Assembly: GCA_024811115.1 (NCBI GenBank)
Contig: JAKOGH010001056.1
Coordinates: forward strand, 1 to 17,310
Direction of reading: 5' to 3'
Length of the DNA: 17,310 nucleotides
Source: Terana coerulea
Lineage: Eukaryota > Basidiomycota > Agaricomycetes > Polyporales > Phanerochaetaceae
In this document: positions 1 to 9,852 of the stretch, piece after piece
Position numbering within the stretch: the stretch's first letter is position 1
How the letters are laid out: every line of letters begins with the position of its first letter
Notes under the pieces: model-generated
Told to the model about the DNA's origin: nothing
The model's input: the letters and a program-made list of their open reading frames with translations, nothing else
The model's database searches: none
Made by a program: the position numbers and the translations under genes

Positions 1-1909
1 CCCTTCTCCCCGCGTCAGGTGGCTTTGCTCAGGTACGACCGGCTTCCAGCCCAGTTCAGCCTCAGCCTTATTTTCATTAGATTTTGGACGCCGTTCCTCC
101 ATGCTAGTTTCACTGGCCATGTTTGCTCTGGGCAGCGCCCTCTGCGGTGCTGCACAGAACATGAACTGGCTGATAGCTGCTCGGAGTACGTGCCTTTGCC
201 GTCGTTGGCCGCTGCAGGGAGCTTACGGTTGCCGTGTTTCAGCCATCCAAGGCGCAGGAGGAGGAGGGATCATGGCCATCTCGAGCATTGTCATGTCGGA
301 CCTCGTCCCGCTGCGGGAACGTGCCATGTACAACGGCTTGATCGGACTGTAAGTGAATGCTCAAGCCGTCTGCTTTCCTATCATATTTCTGACTGAACGT
401 ATAGAACTTGGGCATTTGCGTGCGCTCTCGGACCGCTCGTCGGTGGAGCATTTGCTCAGCATGGCCAGTGGAGATGGTTGTTCGTGAGTCTGCGACTATT
501 TTGACGTCCTGAGGCTGGCTGATACCTTGGCTGCCTATTGTACAGACATGAACTTGCCGATTTCCGGCGTTGCTGCTTTGCTCGTTATTTTCTGCCTCAA
601 GCTGCGCACTCCAGAAGGCTCACTGCGCGCGAAACTTGCTCGCATGGATTGGATGTAAGTCCAGAGTATTCATCCACCGACAAGACTGTACCTCTTACTG
701 TTTGCTGTGACCTAGGGGCAACCTACTGATCATCGCAAGCTCCTGCGCGGTTGTGATCGGCCTTACCTGGGGTGGTGTTCGCTACTCTTGGACTTCCGTG
801 CGCGTGCTCGCACCTCTCATTCTTGGTCTTGTCGGCATGGTTCTATTTATTTTTTACGAAGCAAAGGTTGCTAAAGAGCCCTTGGTGAGCATCTCCGTCA
901 TCCTTCAGCTCATTTGGACTGAATACTTTTCCAGGTGCCTTTTTCACTGCTGTCTAACCGAACATCCTTGAGCGGGTAAGCTATCTAATGTCGGGTCAAT
1001 ACTTTGTCGGACGCTGACTTACTCTGGTAGATATCTCCAAAATTTCCTGTGTCCTATCGTCGCTGTGGCTTCCATTTGTCAGCATTCCAGCACCCATTCA
1101 ATTTTGGAACCTTGACTGACTCCATCGCACCATGTTACAGACTTTCTGCCGACTTATCTCCAAGCATGCCGCAACTCCTCGCCAATTCGCTCTGGAGTCG
1201 AGGTCCTGCCATACGCCATCTCCCTGGGCTTCTTCGTGGTGTGCACCGGCGTCACCATCGCTGTTTCCAAAGTCTACCGCGTCCAGCTCTGGTTCGGCTG
1301 GGTCTGCTACATCATCGCTATGGCTGCCCTGTCCACCATTCGCGCTGATTCACCATTGGCGCACGTCCTTGGTTTCCCAGTGCTCCTCGGCCTGGGCGGT
1401 GGCATCATCTACTCCGCGACATACTTCCCGTCCTCGCCCCGCTCCCCGTGTCAGAGAACGCGCACGCACTCGCCCTATTCGCTTTCTTCCGCTCGTTCGC
1501 CGCGGTGAGCCGTCCGTCTGTCCCTCGTCCGTCGCGCCGCTGACACCGCCCGGCATAGGTGTGGAGCATCACGATCGGCGCCGCGGTGCTCCAGACGCAG
1601 CTCGCGCAGAAGCTGCCCGCGGACTTCGTGGCGCACTTCCCCGGCGGCGTCGCGCTCGCGTACTCTGCGATCCCCGCAATCCCGACGCTACCCGAGCCGC
1701 TCCGCACGCAGGTCCGCGACGCATTCGCGGACAGCATCCGTGTGATCTGGCTCGTCATGATTGGCGTTGCGGCGCTTGGGCTGCTGGCGTCGCTGTTTAT
1801 GGAGGGCCTGCCGCTGCACACACAGGTCGATGAGACCTGGGGTATGGACGAGAAGCGGAGCATGGACTCGGATGACTCCGAGTTGGCTTTGCCAGCACAC
1901 AAAGAGTAA
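1..1909 (+). pseudogene. MFS drug:H+ antiporter-like transporter, copy 1 (partial, frame-broken)
   Basis: Diverged copy of the transporter at 7389-9673; exon 1 and most of exon 2 lie before the window. Exons seen by alignment to copy 2: 1-32, 81-185, 243-348, 405-483, 546-654, 716-884, 935-975, 1031-1077, 1141-1504, 1559-1909. Introns are 48-63 bp and all nine positions match copy 2. The QGAGGGG stretch and the LGPLVGG motif C are preserved. Three exons are each one base shorter than in copy 2. Exon 3 lacks a base in the T run at 82-85, giving TAG at 105-107. Exon 5 ends one base early at 483, giving TGA at 549-551. Exon 10 has three C at 1427-1429 where copy 2 has four. The last exon is open to the same stop and the same HKE end. 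It is probably a pseudogene; homopolymer sequencing errors could explain two of the three lesions but not easily the one at 483. Confidence 0.88.
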
Positions 1910-2098
1910 GGATGGTCGCGTTGAATTCGCTCACGTTCTTGCATGATGAATGTGACGTCTATAAGTTATTCGTATCACTGTCTTTACTGGTTGATATATC
2001 TAACTATTACTTGGAGCTATGAATAATGCATGTCTATCTCATTGGATTCTGCGAGCTTTGAGAGAGTCCTGGCCCGGCTGTGGAACGTTTCACTTCGT
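1910..2098 (+). repeat. 3' flank of MFS copy 1, homologous to the flank of copy 2
   Basis: The sequence after the stop codon aligns with 9674-9852 after copy 2. Shared blocks include GGATGGTCGCG, TATAAGTTATTCGTA, a GAATAATGCAT stretch (2021-2031) that could serve as a poly(A) signal, and GGCTGTGGAA near the end. The duplicated unit therefore includes the 3' untranslated region and ends near 2098. From 2099 to 2286 I see nothing recognisable. Confidence 0.75.
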
Positions 2099-2289
2099 CC
2101 GGATGATACGGCGGGCATTGGCGCCCAACAAAATAAGGTTAGCAAAAATGAGTCATACAGGTAAAATACAAGAAAATGCGAAGTAGCGAGATGTAGTAGC
2201 GAGGCCCAATGCCGTATCGTCCGCGAGGAACTGGTTTAGGAGTCTGCCTTATGTATAACTCGGATTAATATTGGCGTCGTCAGGACTCA

Positions 2290-2316
2290 CACCGCGTGTT
2301 GAGGTCTGATTTCACC
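2290..2316 (+). repeat. Left terminal inverted repeat
   Basis: 27-bp repeat starting CACCGCGTGTTGAGGTC. It differs from the right repeat at positions 11, 13, 18 and 22. It is preceded directly by TCA. Confidence 0.78.
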
Positions 2317-3518
2317 GAGGTGACAGTTGGCTGGACCGCCGGATGCCAGCCGCTCGCCAGCCAGCCGCTCGCAAGGATGTGCGCCGGCTGGCATCTGGCT
2401 GATTTGCCGGATTTCGCCTGGATTTCAGCCACCCTGCGGTCGACCGCATTTGGCCTGTCTGCACAACCGGCTGAAATCTTGGCTACCTGGTGGCTGCAAT
2501 CCCCTCATATATAGCTCACAGGGTACCCATAATTACACCAAATTAAATCAATTTTATTCTTTTAAATTTGTAAGCTACATGGTCACTATCTAAGCGAACG
2601 GAAACTCTACACAACGCTATTTATGTCAAAAACACAGTAAACCTTCCAACATATACATCACAGTAGCGGCTCTGCCACAACAGATGTCAGTGGAGCACCA
2701 ACCAACAATAAGACATTAGAAAACTGACCCTAGAGCCAAGGATTCATCGGGCCTCTGGACAGGAGTTTCGCAACACCGAATTATTCCTAAATGCACACCC
2801 AGCGGGGTGGGAGCGCATACAAGGACTGAGACTGGACATACCAATATTGGATGTTTGACAGATCTGCGGAGTGGTGTTGTATTATTTTGGTCTATGGGAC
2901 ACATCAGCGCTGCAGCAGGCATATGGCATATGCCGAGAAGAATTAGATACACATACCGAAGGGCACGGCAATCCCAGCCTCCCTCAAACCCATGACCCTT
3001 CGCTCTCAGTATTAGCCGTCAACACAAGAATCGGAGCTTTGAGGGAGGCAGTACTGTGCTGAAGACTCGGTATAGAGGCGCAGAGCTGCGCATATAGTCA
3101 GTGTTCTGTAACTGGGAAGGACCGAACACGCACCAAGTTTGGCCAGTCTGCCACTCTCACACCGGTCAATATATCTACAGCATCAGCGAGCTGAAAGCAT
3201 GATAGATAAATATAGCGTACTCAGCTTATGCTTGTCAACATGGCGAGGGGGTTAGCGGGCGGTCATTGTGGTGGAGAAAAGAGACGCGTCCCAAAGCAAT
3301 ACTCTTCGCGCGCACAAGTCCACGCGTTTCGCACTCCGACGCCGGCCCTAAACTAAGCTCAGGCTGTAGCGGCGTTCAGTACCATGTCAGCAAAATGGAA
3401 CCTGGCTGCAATCTAAGCTGCTAGATTTACGCCAGTAGGGCACCTGGCTGAAATCTGAACTTTGCAAAATCCGGCTGACATCTAGCTTGCACCCAGAATG
3501 TCAACTGGATGGAAGCGG

Positions 3519-3545
3519 GGTGAGATCTGACCCCGACACGCGGTG
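3519..3545 (-). repeat. Right terminal inverted repeat
   Basis: Read on the minus strand it starts CACCGCGTGTCGGGGTC, matching the left repeat at 23 of 27 bases. It is followed on the plus strand by TCA at 3546-3548. Confidence 0.78.
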
Positions 3546-3548
3546 TCA

Positions 3549-4310
3549 GCTTACGTGATAGGCGCTTAGCTATGGAACGCGCGTGCATGAATTCCACCGA
3601 GGACGTCGACGTCCATGGCTGACTTCACGACTTGGCTAGCGTTGCTCATCTTTCTGCGCTTCACTTCAGAATATTATATGCATACCATCATGCATATTCT
3701 CAGGCTTGTTTAGCCAGACCAGGAGCCTCACACTTTAAATCACATCAAGTATAGTCCCAATACGGTAGTACACTGGCACGTTCGCTCCTCTCGTTGAAAC
3801 TGACCTGCTGTGAAAAAGCTTGTAAGTGCCGCCGCACTTATGAGCTTCCATTGGATGGTCTTGATAGCCCGCAGCTACATCTGTTACAGAACATCCCCGG
3901 TACAACCTTCCTACCTGGCTCGTTCTCGTGCTGGGACCTCGTGAGTGAATTTGAACTTTTCATCCTCAGAGTAATAAGGCGTGGCATTTTGCGTGCTCTT
4001 TGCTCCAAAACAGCCAATGTATGACATGCATTTCCGGCCGTTTCAGGCTGTGGGTATCAATATTTGCGAATTTCTGCTGGCACCAACGCAAATAGGTTGT
4101 CAATGGTGATTGAGCCTCAGTCCCTCATCTGGCATAACAGCTTCTCTCTCGGCAGATGCTAGTTCACTGTTATGTCCCAGGCCAATGCATTGAAGGAAGG
4201 CTGAAGCTCCAATCCCGTGTAAGAACATCACTCACGTGCTGATAGAGCTTGCTAAGTATATAGTCAATAGCGCATACAGGTCCCAGCTGTCGCAGCAATC
4301 CTAGAACAAC
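3549..4310. other. Spacer with no recognised gene
   Basis: Stretch between the transposon and the DUF6534 gene. A 76-codon open frame at 3794-4024 has no family features I recognise. A short imperfect hairpin lies at 3669-3699 (GAATAT...ATGCAT against ATGCATATTC). No clear TATA box could be tied to the downstream gene. Confidence 0.4.
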
Positions 4311-5823
4311 ATGTCAGAAACACCCCCGCGATGTATGGACAAGTCGCGGCTGTGTATGCTCATCATTAATTTACCAGCAAACAGCACGGTACTAACACTC
4401 ATGCAGAGCCGGCCCAGTAGTTCGTTGCAACCCGCCTCGCATGGATGACAATTGACATCGTGAGCTAGCTTCTTGGGGGTCTTCTCAACTGGGGGCTTTA
4501 CGGCGCACTTTCTGTCCAAGTCTGTGAGTAATATAGATCTATACTCTAGTATATATTTGTGCTGACCATCGGCATATGTTTAGATTTGTATTATTTGTCT
4601 TTTCCGAAGGATGGCTGGGTCCCGAAGACTCTGGTCTATGGGATCTATGTCTTGGATACAGTCCAGACAGTCCTGATTACCAATGATGTCTTCAATACGT
4701 ATGCAACAAACTTCGGCAATTTCGCCGAGCTCACTAAGATACAAAACGAATGGCTTGCTGTTCCTTTACTGAGTGCCATAGGTACGTAACTCGTCTCACA
4801 CAGTTTTATTACAATTGACATTGCACAACGTAGTGAGCTGTGTCGTGCAAATGTACTATGCCTATCGCATCAAGATTCTATCCGAGTCGCCATACCTTCC
4901 AATCCTCGTTGTTTTCGTATGTGCCTATGTATCAAGCATCTCACTAAATCATCTGACCTTCTATGTAGCTTTCCCTGACACAGACGGCGGCTGGGATTGC
5001 GACTGGTATTCAGTCCGTCGTTGCTCAAGATTTCAAAGTGTTTTCCGTGAGCATTGAAGCACGTGTGACAACCAGCGTACGCTACTGTTTACTGAAAATT
5101 AAACTTTGTTGGCTCATGAGACACTCTAATTTGTAGTTGTGGAGCGCTGGCAGTGCTGTCACCGACATCGTTATTGCCGTTATGATGGTATATCTAGTAA
5201 GACGCGAGTTGCTTTCCTGTTAGTAGACACACTCATTTTGGGCCTCTTAGCTTCTCAAGAAGGACACTAGACTTGCAGAAACGCATGCAATGATTACCAA
5301 GCTCATTTGTCTTATTATTGAAACTGGTATGCTTACAGGTACGTCATGTATCTTCCGCCTGGCTTGTTACGACATTAAATGAGATCCTGCTCTATAGCGA
5401 TTACTGCGACAATTATTCTCGCCCTCTACGTTGGTATACCGCAGCACTCATACTTTACCTGCCCTTCAACCATCCTCGCCAAACTCTACTCCAACACTCT
5501 ACTTGTTATCTTCAACAGCCGCATCCGAATTGTCGGTAGTCGCAACGGGACCACGCTGGGAGGCATACACGTCCTTTCTGGAGACAGCGGAGGTCATGCT
5601 GAGGCACCTCGACGTCTGTCTATTGCATTCTCTCCTCGCGTAGCTACCTCTACGCTCGGCGGGATACGCACTCAGGAAGAAGTGTGGATGGATGCCGATG
5701 CTATTCAGATGGACGTTCAGGTACGTTTTGCATGTTGTGAGGCTTGAGGAGCTTGACAAGCTCATCTTCATTCCGCATCGACAGAAGAAACGTGCGGATA
5801 TTCCTCATGTCACCAGTGTTTAG
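4311..5823 (+). CDS. DUF6534-type multi-pass membrane protein
   Basis: Nine-exon model: 4311-4388, 4469-4523, 4584-4781, 4834-4916, 4969-5046, 5137-5196, 5251-5338, 5398-5720, 5785-5823. It joins in frame to 333 codons plus stop. The protein is mostly hydrophobic helices, as expected for a seven-TM-like protein. Family-typical stretches are VQVYLYYLSFPKD after the first helix, an MYYAYRI segment, the LIIETGML helix, and KLYSNTLLVIFNSR at the end of the last helix, followed by a roughly 90-residue hydrophilic cytoplasmic tail. The function of DUF6534 proteins is unknown. The start is the least certain part: an in-frame TAG at 4466-4468 lies just before the first helix. It disappears if that GCTAG is the acceptor of an 80-bp intron (4389-4468), which joins a 26-codon first exon in phase. 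A start at 4356 (318 aa) is equally possible. Exons 2-9 are well supported; exon 1 is inferred. Confidence 0.85.
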
Positions 5824-6732
5824 CGACCTCAGAGATTCAGACTGAGACTCTTGGGGATTTTCAGTATTATGGATGACGGACGTCTCAAAAGTTGTCACCA
5901 CTTCTAGCATCAGAAATCAAGTATTCGGACTTTCACAGCAATTTTCCAGGCTTGGCCTCGTCTCAGCCTGGTGTGCGGCATCACCTCCCACATATGACTT
6001 TCCAGTCGTTTCCACCGTCTCACACCGCCCCGCGTGAAGCCTCTTACTCTTATCATGTTCATTTGAAGGCCTGAACGTACTTAAGTTTAACGTTTTTAAC
6101 ACTTGCCCTGGCCGTCTGGCTGCGAGAGCGTCACATATAGTATTGATCGCACCACCGTCATGGAATCAAGCGCCTCTTCCCCGACGGTTACATTTTACGG
6201 AACGAAGCGGCAAATACAATTAGACGCCCCTGTGCCAACACGTCACCTGCCAGTGCCGCGCACTTCCACCTCTGACCAGAACCTGCGTACGTCGTATTCG
6301 ATCATTGAGTTCTTTTGACCTAACTATATTATCACATATCTTGCTATGTTAATATTGATACTCCAGGGCTCCGTCAGTGCCCGCATGAACCCGACAAACG
6401 TTGCAACAATCATGCCAGGACGACTTGAAAGCGATCATACATGCAGTGCACATGCTCGCCGCATCGAAACATAAACCTGGCTGGCGCGCTTGTGATAATT
6501 TTTAAAGCAAAGCTCATGATCGGTGTCTCTTGAATGCGCCCAGGATCATCCCTCCAAGCGGTCGCATCGCCAGCCCCGCTTGGTTGTCAAGCTTCAAGCC
6601 CCACCATTCTGCTCCGCGCCTTTACGCCTAGGTGCGCCAGCGACGAACATACTGCCACACAAGATATATATAATTCGATTCCACCGTGACAGACCGTGAC
6701 GGGCATGGGCGGCGGATGATAGCTACGGTTGA
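5824..6732. other. Spacer with no recognised gene
   Basis: Follows the DUF6534 stop codon. Open frames here are all under 75 codons and share no motif with known families. No repeats, tRNA-like or transposon structure were recognised. Confidence 0.4.
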
Positions 6733-7265
6733 CGCCACGATGACTCAGGGACACCTCCGGTCTCGGACGCATTCACGTGCTTTGCGGCTGCCGTGGAACA
6801 GATGCGTCTGGTGGCGCAGGGCAATGATCATCCTCCGGCGCAGCCAAGAAACATGAACTATTTCAGCCATTTTGGTGTGTTGAGACTCGAGGGTGCGTGC
6901 CCCCGACCGGACCTCAACAGTATCATGTCCCAACTGACCAGGCCTCTCATCAGCCAAATGCCTGCAGAGCGATGGACAGAGTTCATTTCATCCGCCGTGT
7001 CGCATGGTGTGCACACAGTTGGGGGAGCGGCGGACTCGGCGGGCGATTCAGTCAATGCACAATCACTGATGTCGATGATGTTTGAGATTGCCCGAGCATC
7101 CTTGGGAGCAAGTCGCCAATCGGTGCCGGGCGAAGCGCCCGGGTGTACAGCCCCGACGCCAGTAGCTCACTGCTTTGCGCTCTTGTTCTTCCACGAGGAT
7201 GCCTGTTTTCGCGGAGGACGATGCTACACGGCCGGCATCAAATGCAGGACCCCGCCGCATCTACC

Positions 7266-7272
7266 TATAAAA
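7266..7272 (+). promoter_or_regulatory. TATA box of MFS copy 2
   Basis: TATAAAA about 120 bp before the ATG at 7389. It is followed by a pyrimidine-rich tract (7306-7352), a common arrangement in fungal promoters upstream of the transcription start. The start codon has A at -3. Confidence 0.55.
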
Positions 7273-7305
7273 CAGTCGATATGTCCCGCCCGAACGCCCC
7301 TTAGC

Positions 7306-7352
7306 AGCCCTTCCCGTTTCTTCTTCGTCCCTCTTTTCATTTTTTTCTTCCA
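7306..7352 (+). promoter_or_regulatory. Pyrimidine-rich tract in promoter or 5' UTR
   Basis: Nearly continuous C/T run between the TATA box and the ATG. In filamentous fungi such CT boxes often mark transcription start regions of well-expressed genes. The role here is inferred. Confidence 0.4.
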
Positions 7353-7388
7353 AGCCCTCGGACGTGAGGGTATTATACGTCCTATATA

Positions 7389-9673
7389 ATGTCGATTCCC
7401 ACTACAGCAGCGTCGAGCACTGTCGACCTCGGTAAAGTCGTCTCGGACTTCATGCTTGAGCAGCACAAAACGGCGCGCCTCGACCTCCCGAAAATTCAAA
7501 CCACATCCCCCGCGTCCCCGGCGAAACGGGGCGTGCAATTCTGGCTCGTCATCCTCGCCATCTGCGTGTCTCTCTTCCTGAGCGCACTGGAACTTGTGAG
7601 CGCTGCGCTTCCCGTCGCGCGGTCCCGACACTGACCGGTTCTCGTTCGCCGCAAGACGGGGGTGTCCACCGCGCTGCCCACCATCGTCCATGCCTTGGAC
7701 GGCGCCGACTTCGTCTGGGTCTCGTCCGCGTACTCCCTCGCGGCCACCGCGCTCCTGCCCGCGTCCGGCGGCTTTGCCCAGGTGAGTAGGGCCTGCCACC
7801 GTCCCGTGCCCCCCCGCCGCGTGCTCACCCTGCGCCGCAGATCTTCGGCCGCCGCGCGTGCATGCTCGCCGCCATCGCCCTGTTTGCACTGGGCAGCGCG
7901 CTCTGCGGTGCCGCACAGAGCATGAACTGGCTGATCGCCGCGCGGAGTACGTCCTGTCGACGCCGCCACTCGCCGCCGCAGGGAGCTTACTTACGGTCAC
8001 CGCGTTTCAGCTGTCCAAGGCGCGGGCGGCGGGGGATCATGTCCCTCTCCAGCATTATCCTGTCGGACCTGGTCCCGCTGCGGGAACGCGGCGTGTACAA
8101 CGGCTTGATCGGGCTGTGAGTGCTGTTTTCGAGAGATCGTTATCCAGTGTCTGGCTAACGGGAAATCCTCCGTAGAACGTGGGCAGTTGCTTGCGCGCTC
8201 GGACCGCTCGTCGGCGGCGCATTTGCGCAGGGCGGCCAGTGGAGATGGTTATTCTGTGCGCATCTGCCCGTCTCGACGTCGTGAGGCTTGCTGACACCGG
8301 GTGTGCAGACATCAACCTGCCCATTTCCGGCGTCGCTGCGTTGCTCGTTTTCTTCTGTCTTAAGCTGCACACCCCAAGAGGCTCCCTGCGCGAGAAACTC
8401 GCTCGCATGGATTGGATGTACGTCGCGAGCGTTCATTCGGCGTCATGACTGCACCACTGACTGTATATTGCCATCCAGGGGTAACCTGCTGATCATCACA
8501 AGCTCTTGCGCCGTTGTGATCGGCCTTACCTGGGGTGGCGTTCGCTACTCTTGGACTTCCGCGCGCGTGCTCGCACCTCTTATTATTGGTCTTGTTGGAA
8601 TGGTTCTATTTATTGTGTATGAAGCAAAGGTTGCCAAGTATCCTTTGGTGAGTACCGTCGCTGTTGGTAGGTCCACTTTGGCTGATTGTTTATTAAGGTG
8701 CCCTTTGCATTACTGTCTAACCGAACGTCCTTGAGCGGGTAAGCCACCCAGTGTCCCTGTACTATTATCGGGAGCTGACCGACTCTGGTAGTTATATCCA
8801 AAACTTCCTGTGCCCTCTCATCGCTGTGGCTGCCACTTGTCAGCGTCCCAATACCCATCTACTGTCGAGCCCCGGCTGACCACATCCCACATTATCGTAG
8901 ACTTCATCCCGACGTACCTCCAAGCCTGCCGCGGCGCCTCGCCGATCCGCTCTGGCGTCGACGTCCTGCCCTACGCCGCCTCCATGGGCTTCTTCTTGGT
9001 GGTCACCGGCGTCACCATCGCCGTCTCCAAGATGTACCGCGCCCAGCTCTGGTTCGGCTGGGTCTGCTACATCATCGCTATGGCCGCCCTGTCCACCATC
9101 CGCGCCGACTCGCCACTGGCGCACATCCTTGGTTTCCCGGTGCTCCTCGGCCTGGGCGGCGGCATCGTCTACTCCGCGACATACTTCCCCGTCCTCGCCC
9201 CGCTCCCCGTGTCGGAGAACGCGCACGCACTCGCCCTCATCGCCTTCTTCCGCTCGTTTGCCTCGGTGAGTCGTCCGTCTGTCTGTCCCCCGTCCCCGCG
9301 CCGCTGACACCGTGCGGCACAGGTGTGGAGCATCACGATCGGCACCGCGGTGCTCCAGACGCAGCTCGCGCAGAAGCTGCCCGCGGACTTCGTCGCGCAC
9401 TTCCCCGGCGGCGTCGCACTCGCGTACTCTGCGATCCCCGCGATCCCGACGCTGCCCGAGCCGCTGCGCACGCAGGTGCGCGTCGCGTTCGCGGACAGCA
9501 TCCGCGTGATCTGGCTCGTCATGATCGGCATGGCCGCGCTCGGGCTGCTGGCGTCGCTGTTCATGGAGGGCCTGCCGCTGCACACGCAGGTGGATGAGAC
9601 CTGGGGTATAGACGGGAAGCAGAATCTGGGCTCGGATGACCCCGAGCTGGCTTTGCCAGTGCACAAAGAGTAA
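7389..9673 (+). CDS. MFS drug:H+ antiporter-like transporter, copy 2 (one-base frame break in exon 4)
   Basis: Eleven exons: 7389-7595, 7656-7781, 7841-7946, 8011-8115, 8176-8255, 8309-8417, 8479-8647, 8698-8738, 8792-8838, 8901-9265, 9323-9673. This gives about 568 aa, the usual size of 14-TM DHA2-type facilitators in the plasma or vacuolar membrane that export small molecules in exchange for protons; the substrate cannot be read. Motifs: a cytosolic N-terminus of about 50 residues, GVSTALPTI (71-79) in TM1, FGRR (113-116) of motif A, RTVQGAGGGG (146-155), LGPLVGG of motif C (190-196), and a short hydrophilic C-tail ending HKE. All introns are 50-64 bp; intron 9 has a GTCAGC donor, also used in copy 1. 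The G-rich run at 8031-8035 is one base short relative to copy 1, so canonical splicing leads to TGA at 8106-8108. A poor alternative donor at 7951 would restore the frame but destroy the glycine motif. Either a real recent mutation or a base-calling error. Confidence 0.88.
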
Positions 9674-9852
9674 GGATGGTCGCGGATTCGCTCACGTTCT
9701 TGTATCATGAATTAACGTGTATAAGTTATTCGTACTACTGTCTTTACTACTCACATATCTAACTACTGCTAGTAGCTGTGAATAATGCATATATATTTCA
9801 ATGTGCGAACTTCGGGACAGTCCTGGTGTGGCTGTGGAATGTTTCACATCGC
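9674..9852 (+). repeat. 3' flank of MFS copy 2, homologous to the flank of copy 1
   Basis: Aligns with 1910-2098: the same GGATGGTCGCG after the stop, TATAAGTTATTCGTA, an AATAATGCAT (9781-9790) that may act as a poly(A) signal, and a shared block ending near GTTTCAC. This marks the right edge of the duplicated unit. Confidence 0.75.

Larger units (their letters stand above)
2290..3545. mobile_element. Non-autonomous DNA transposon, CACTA/CMC-like (1256 bp)
   Basis: The ends are inverted repeats beginning CACCGCGTGT; 23 of the first 27 bases match. Both sides are flanked by the trinucleotide TCA (2287-2289 and 3546-3548), consistent with a 3-bp target-site duplication. Just inside the ends are short repeats of the form GGCTGNNATCT: at 2469-2479 and 2492-2501 on the left, a reversed form (GATTTCAGCC) at 2421-2430, and at 3404-3414, 3446-3456 and 3473-3483 on the right. 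Subterminal repeats plus a 3-bp duplication fit the CACTA (CMC/EnSpm) superfamily. The termini start CACCG rather than CACTA, so the assignment is an inference. No transposase can be read inside; the internal open frames are short and unrecognised, so the element would need a transposase from elsewhere. The two outer repeats have drifted apart, suggesting the copy is not very recent. Confidence 0.75.
6733..7388 (+). other. Unidentified open frame upstream of MFS copy 2
   Basis: A frame open for about 218 codons between a TGA at 6730-6732 and the region just before the MFS start. The first in-frame ATG is at 6802. Roughly the first 130 codons read like a soluble mixed-composition protein (for example NMNYFSHFGVLRLEG and TRPLISQMPAERWTEFISS), while the last part runs through the MFS TATA box and pyrimidine tract and cannot all be coding. 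It may be an internal or terminal exon of an unknown gene, a gene remnant, or chance. No family recognised. Confidence 0.22.

Noticed and set aside
1132..1833. 233-codon plus-strand open frame
   Set aside because: Out-of-frame reading across exons 10 and 11 and intron 10 of MFS copy 1.
3669..3699. Hairpin GAATAT...ATGCATATTC
   Set aside because: Imperfect and AT-rich, in a spacer, with ATGCAT itself palindromic; likely chance.
7224..8000. 258-codon minus-strand open frame
   Set aside because: Antisense shadow of the MFS promoter and exons 1-3; low-complexity R/G/S composition.
8840..9664. 274-codon minus-strand open frame
   Set aside because: It is antisense to exons 9-11 of MFS copy 2 and crosses two introns; composition is dominated by R/A/D/H from GC-rich codons.
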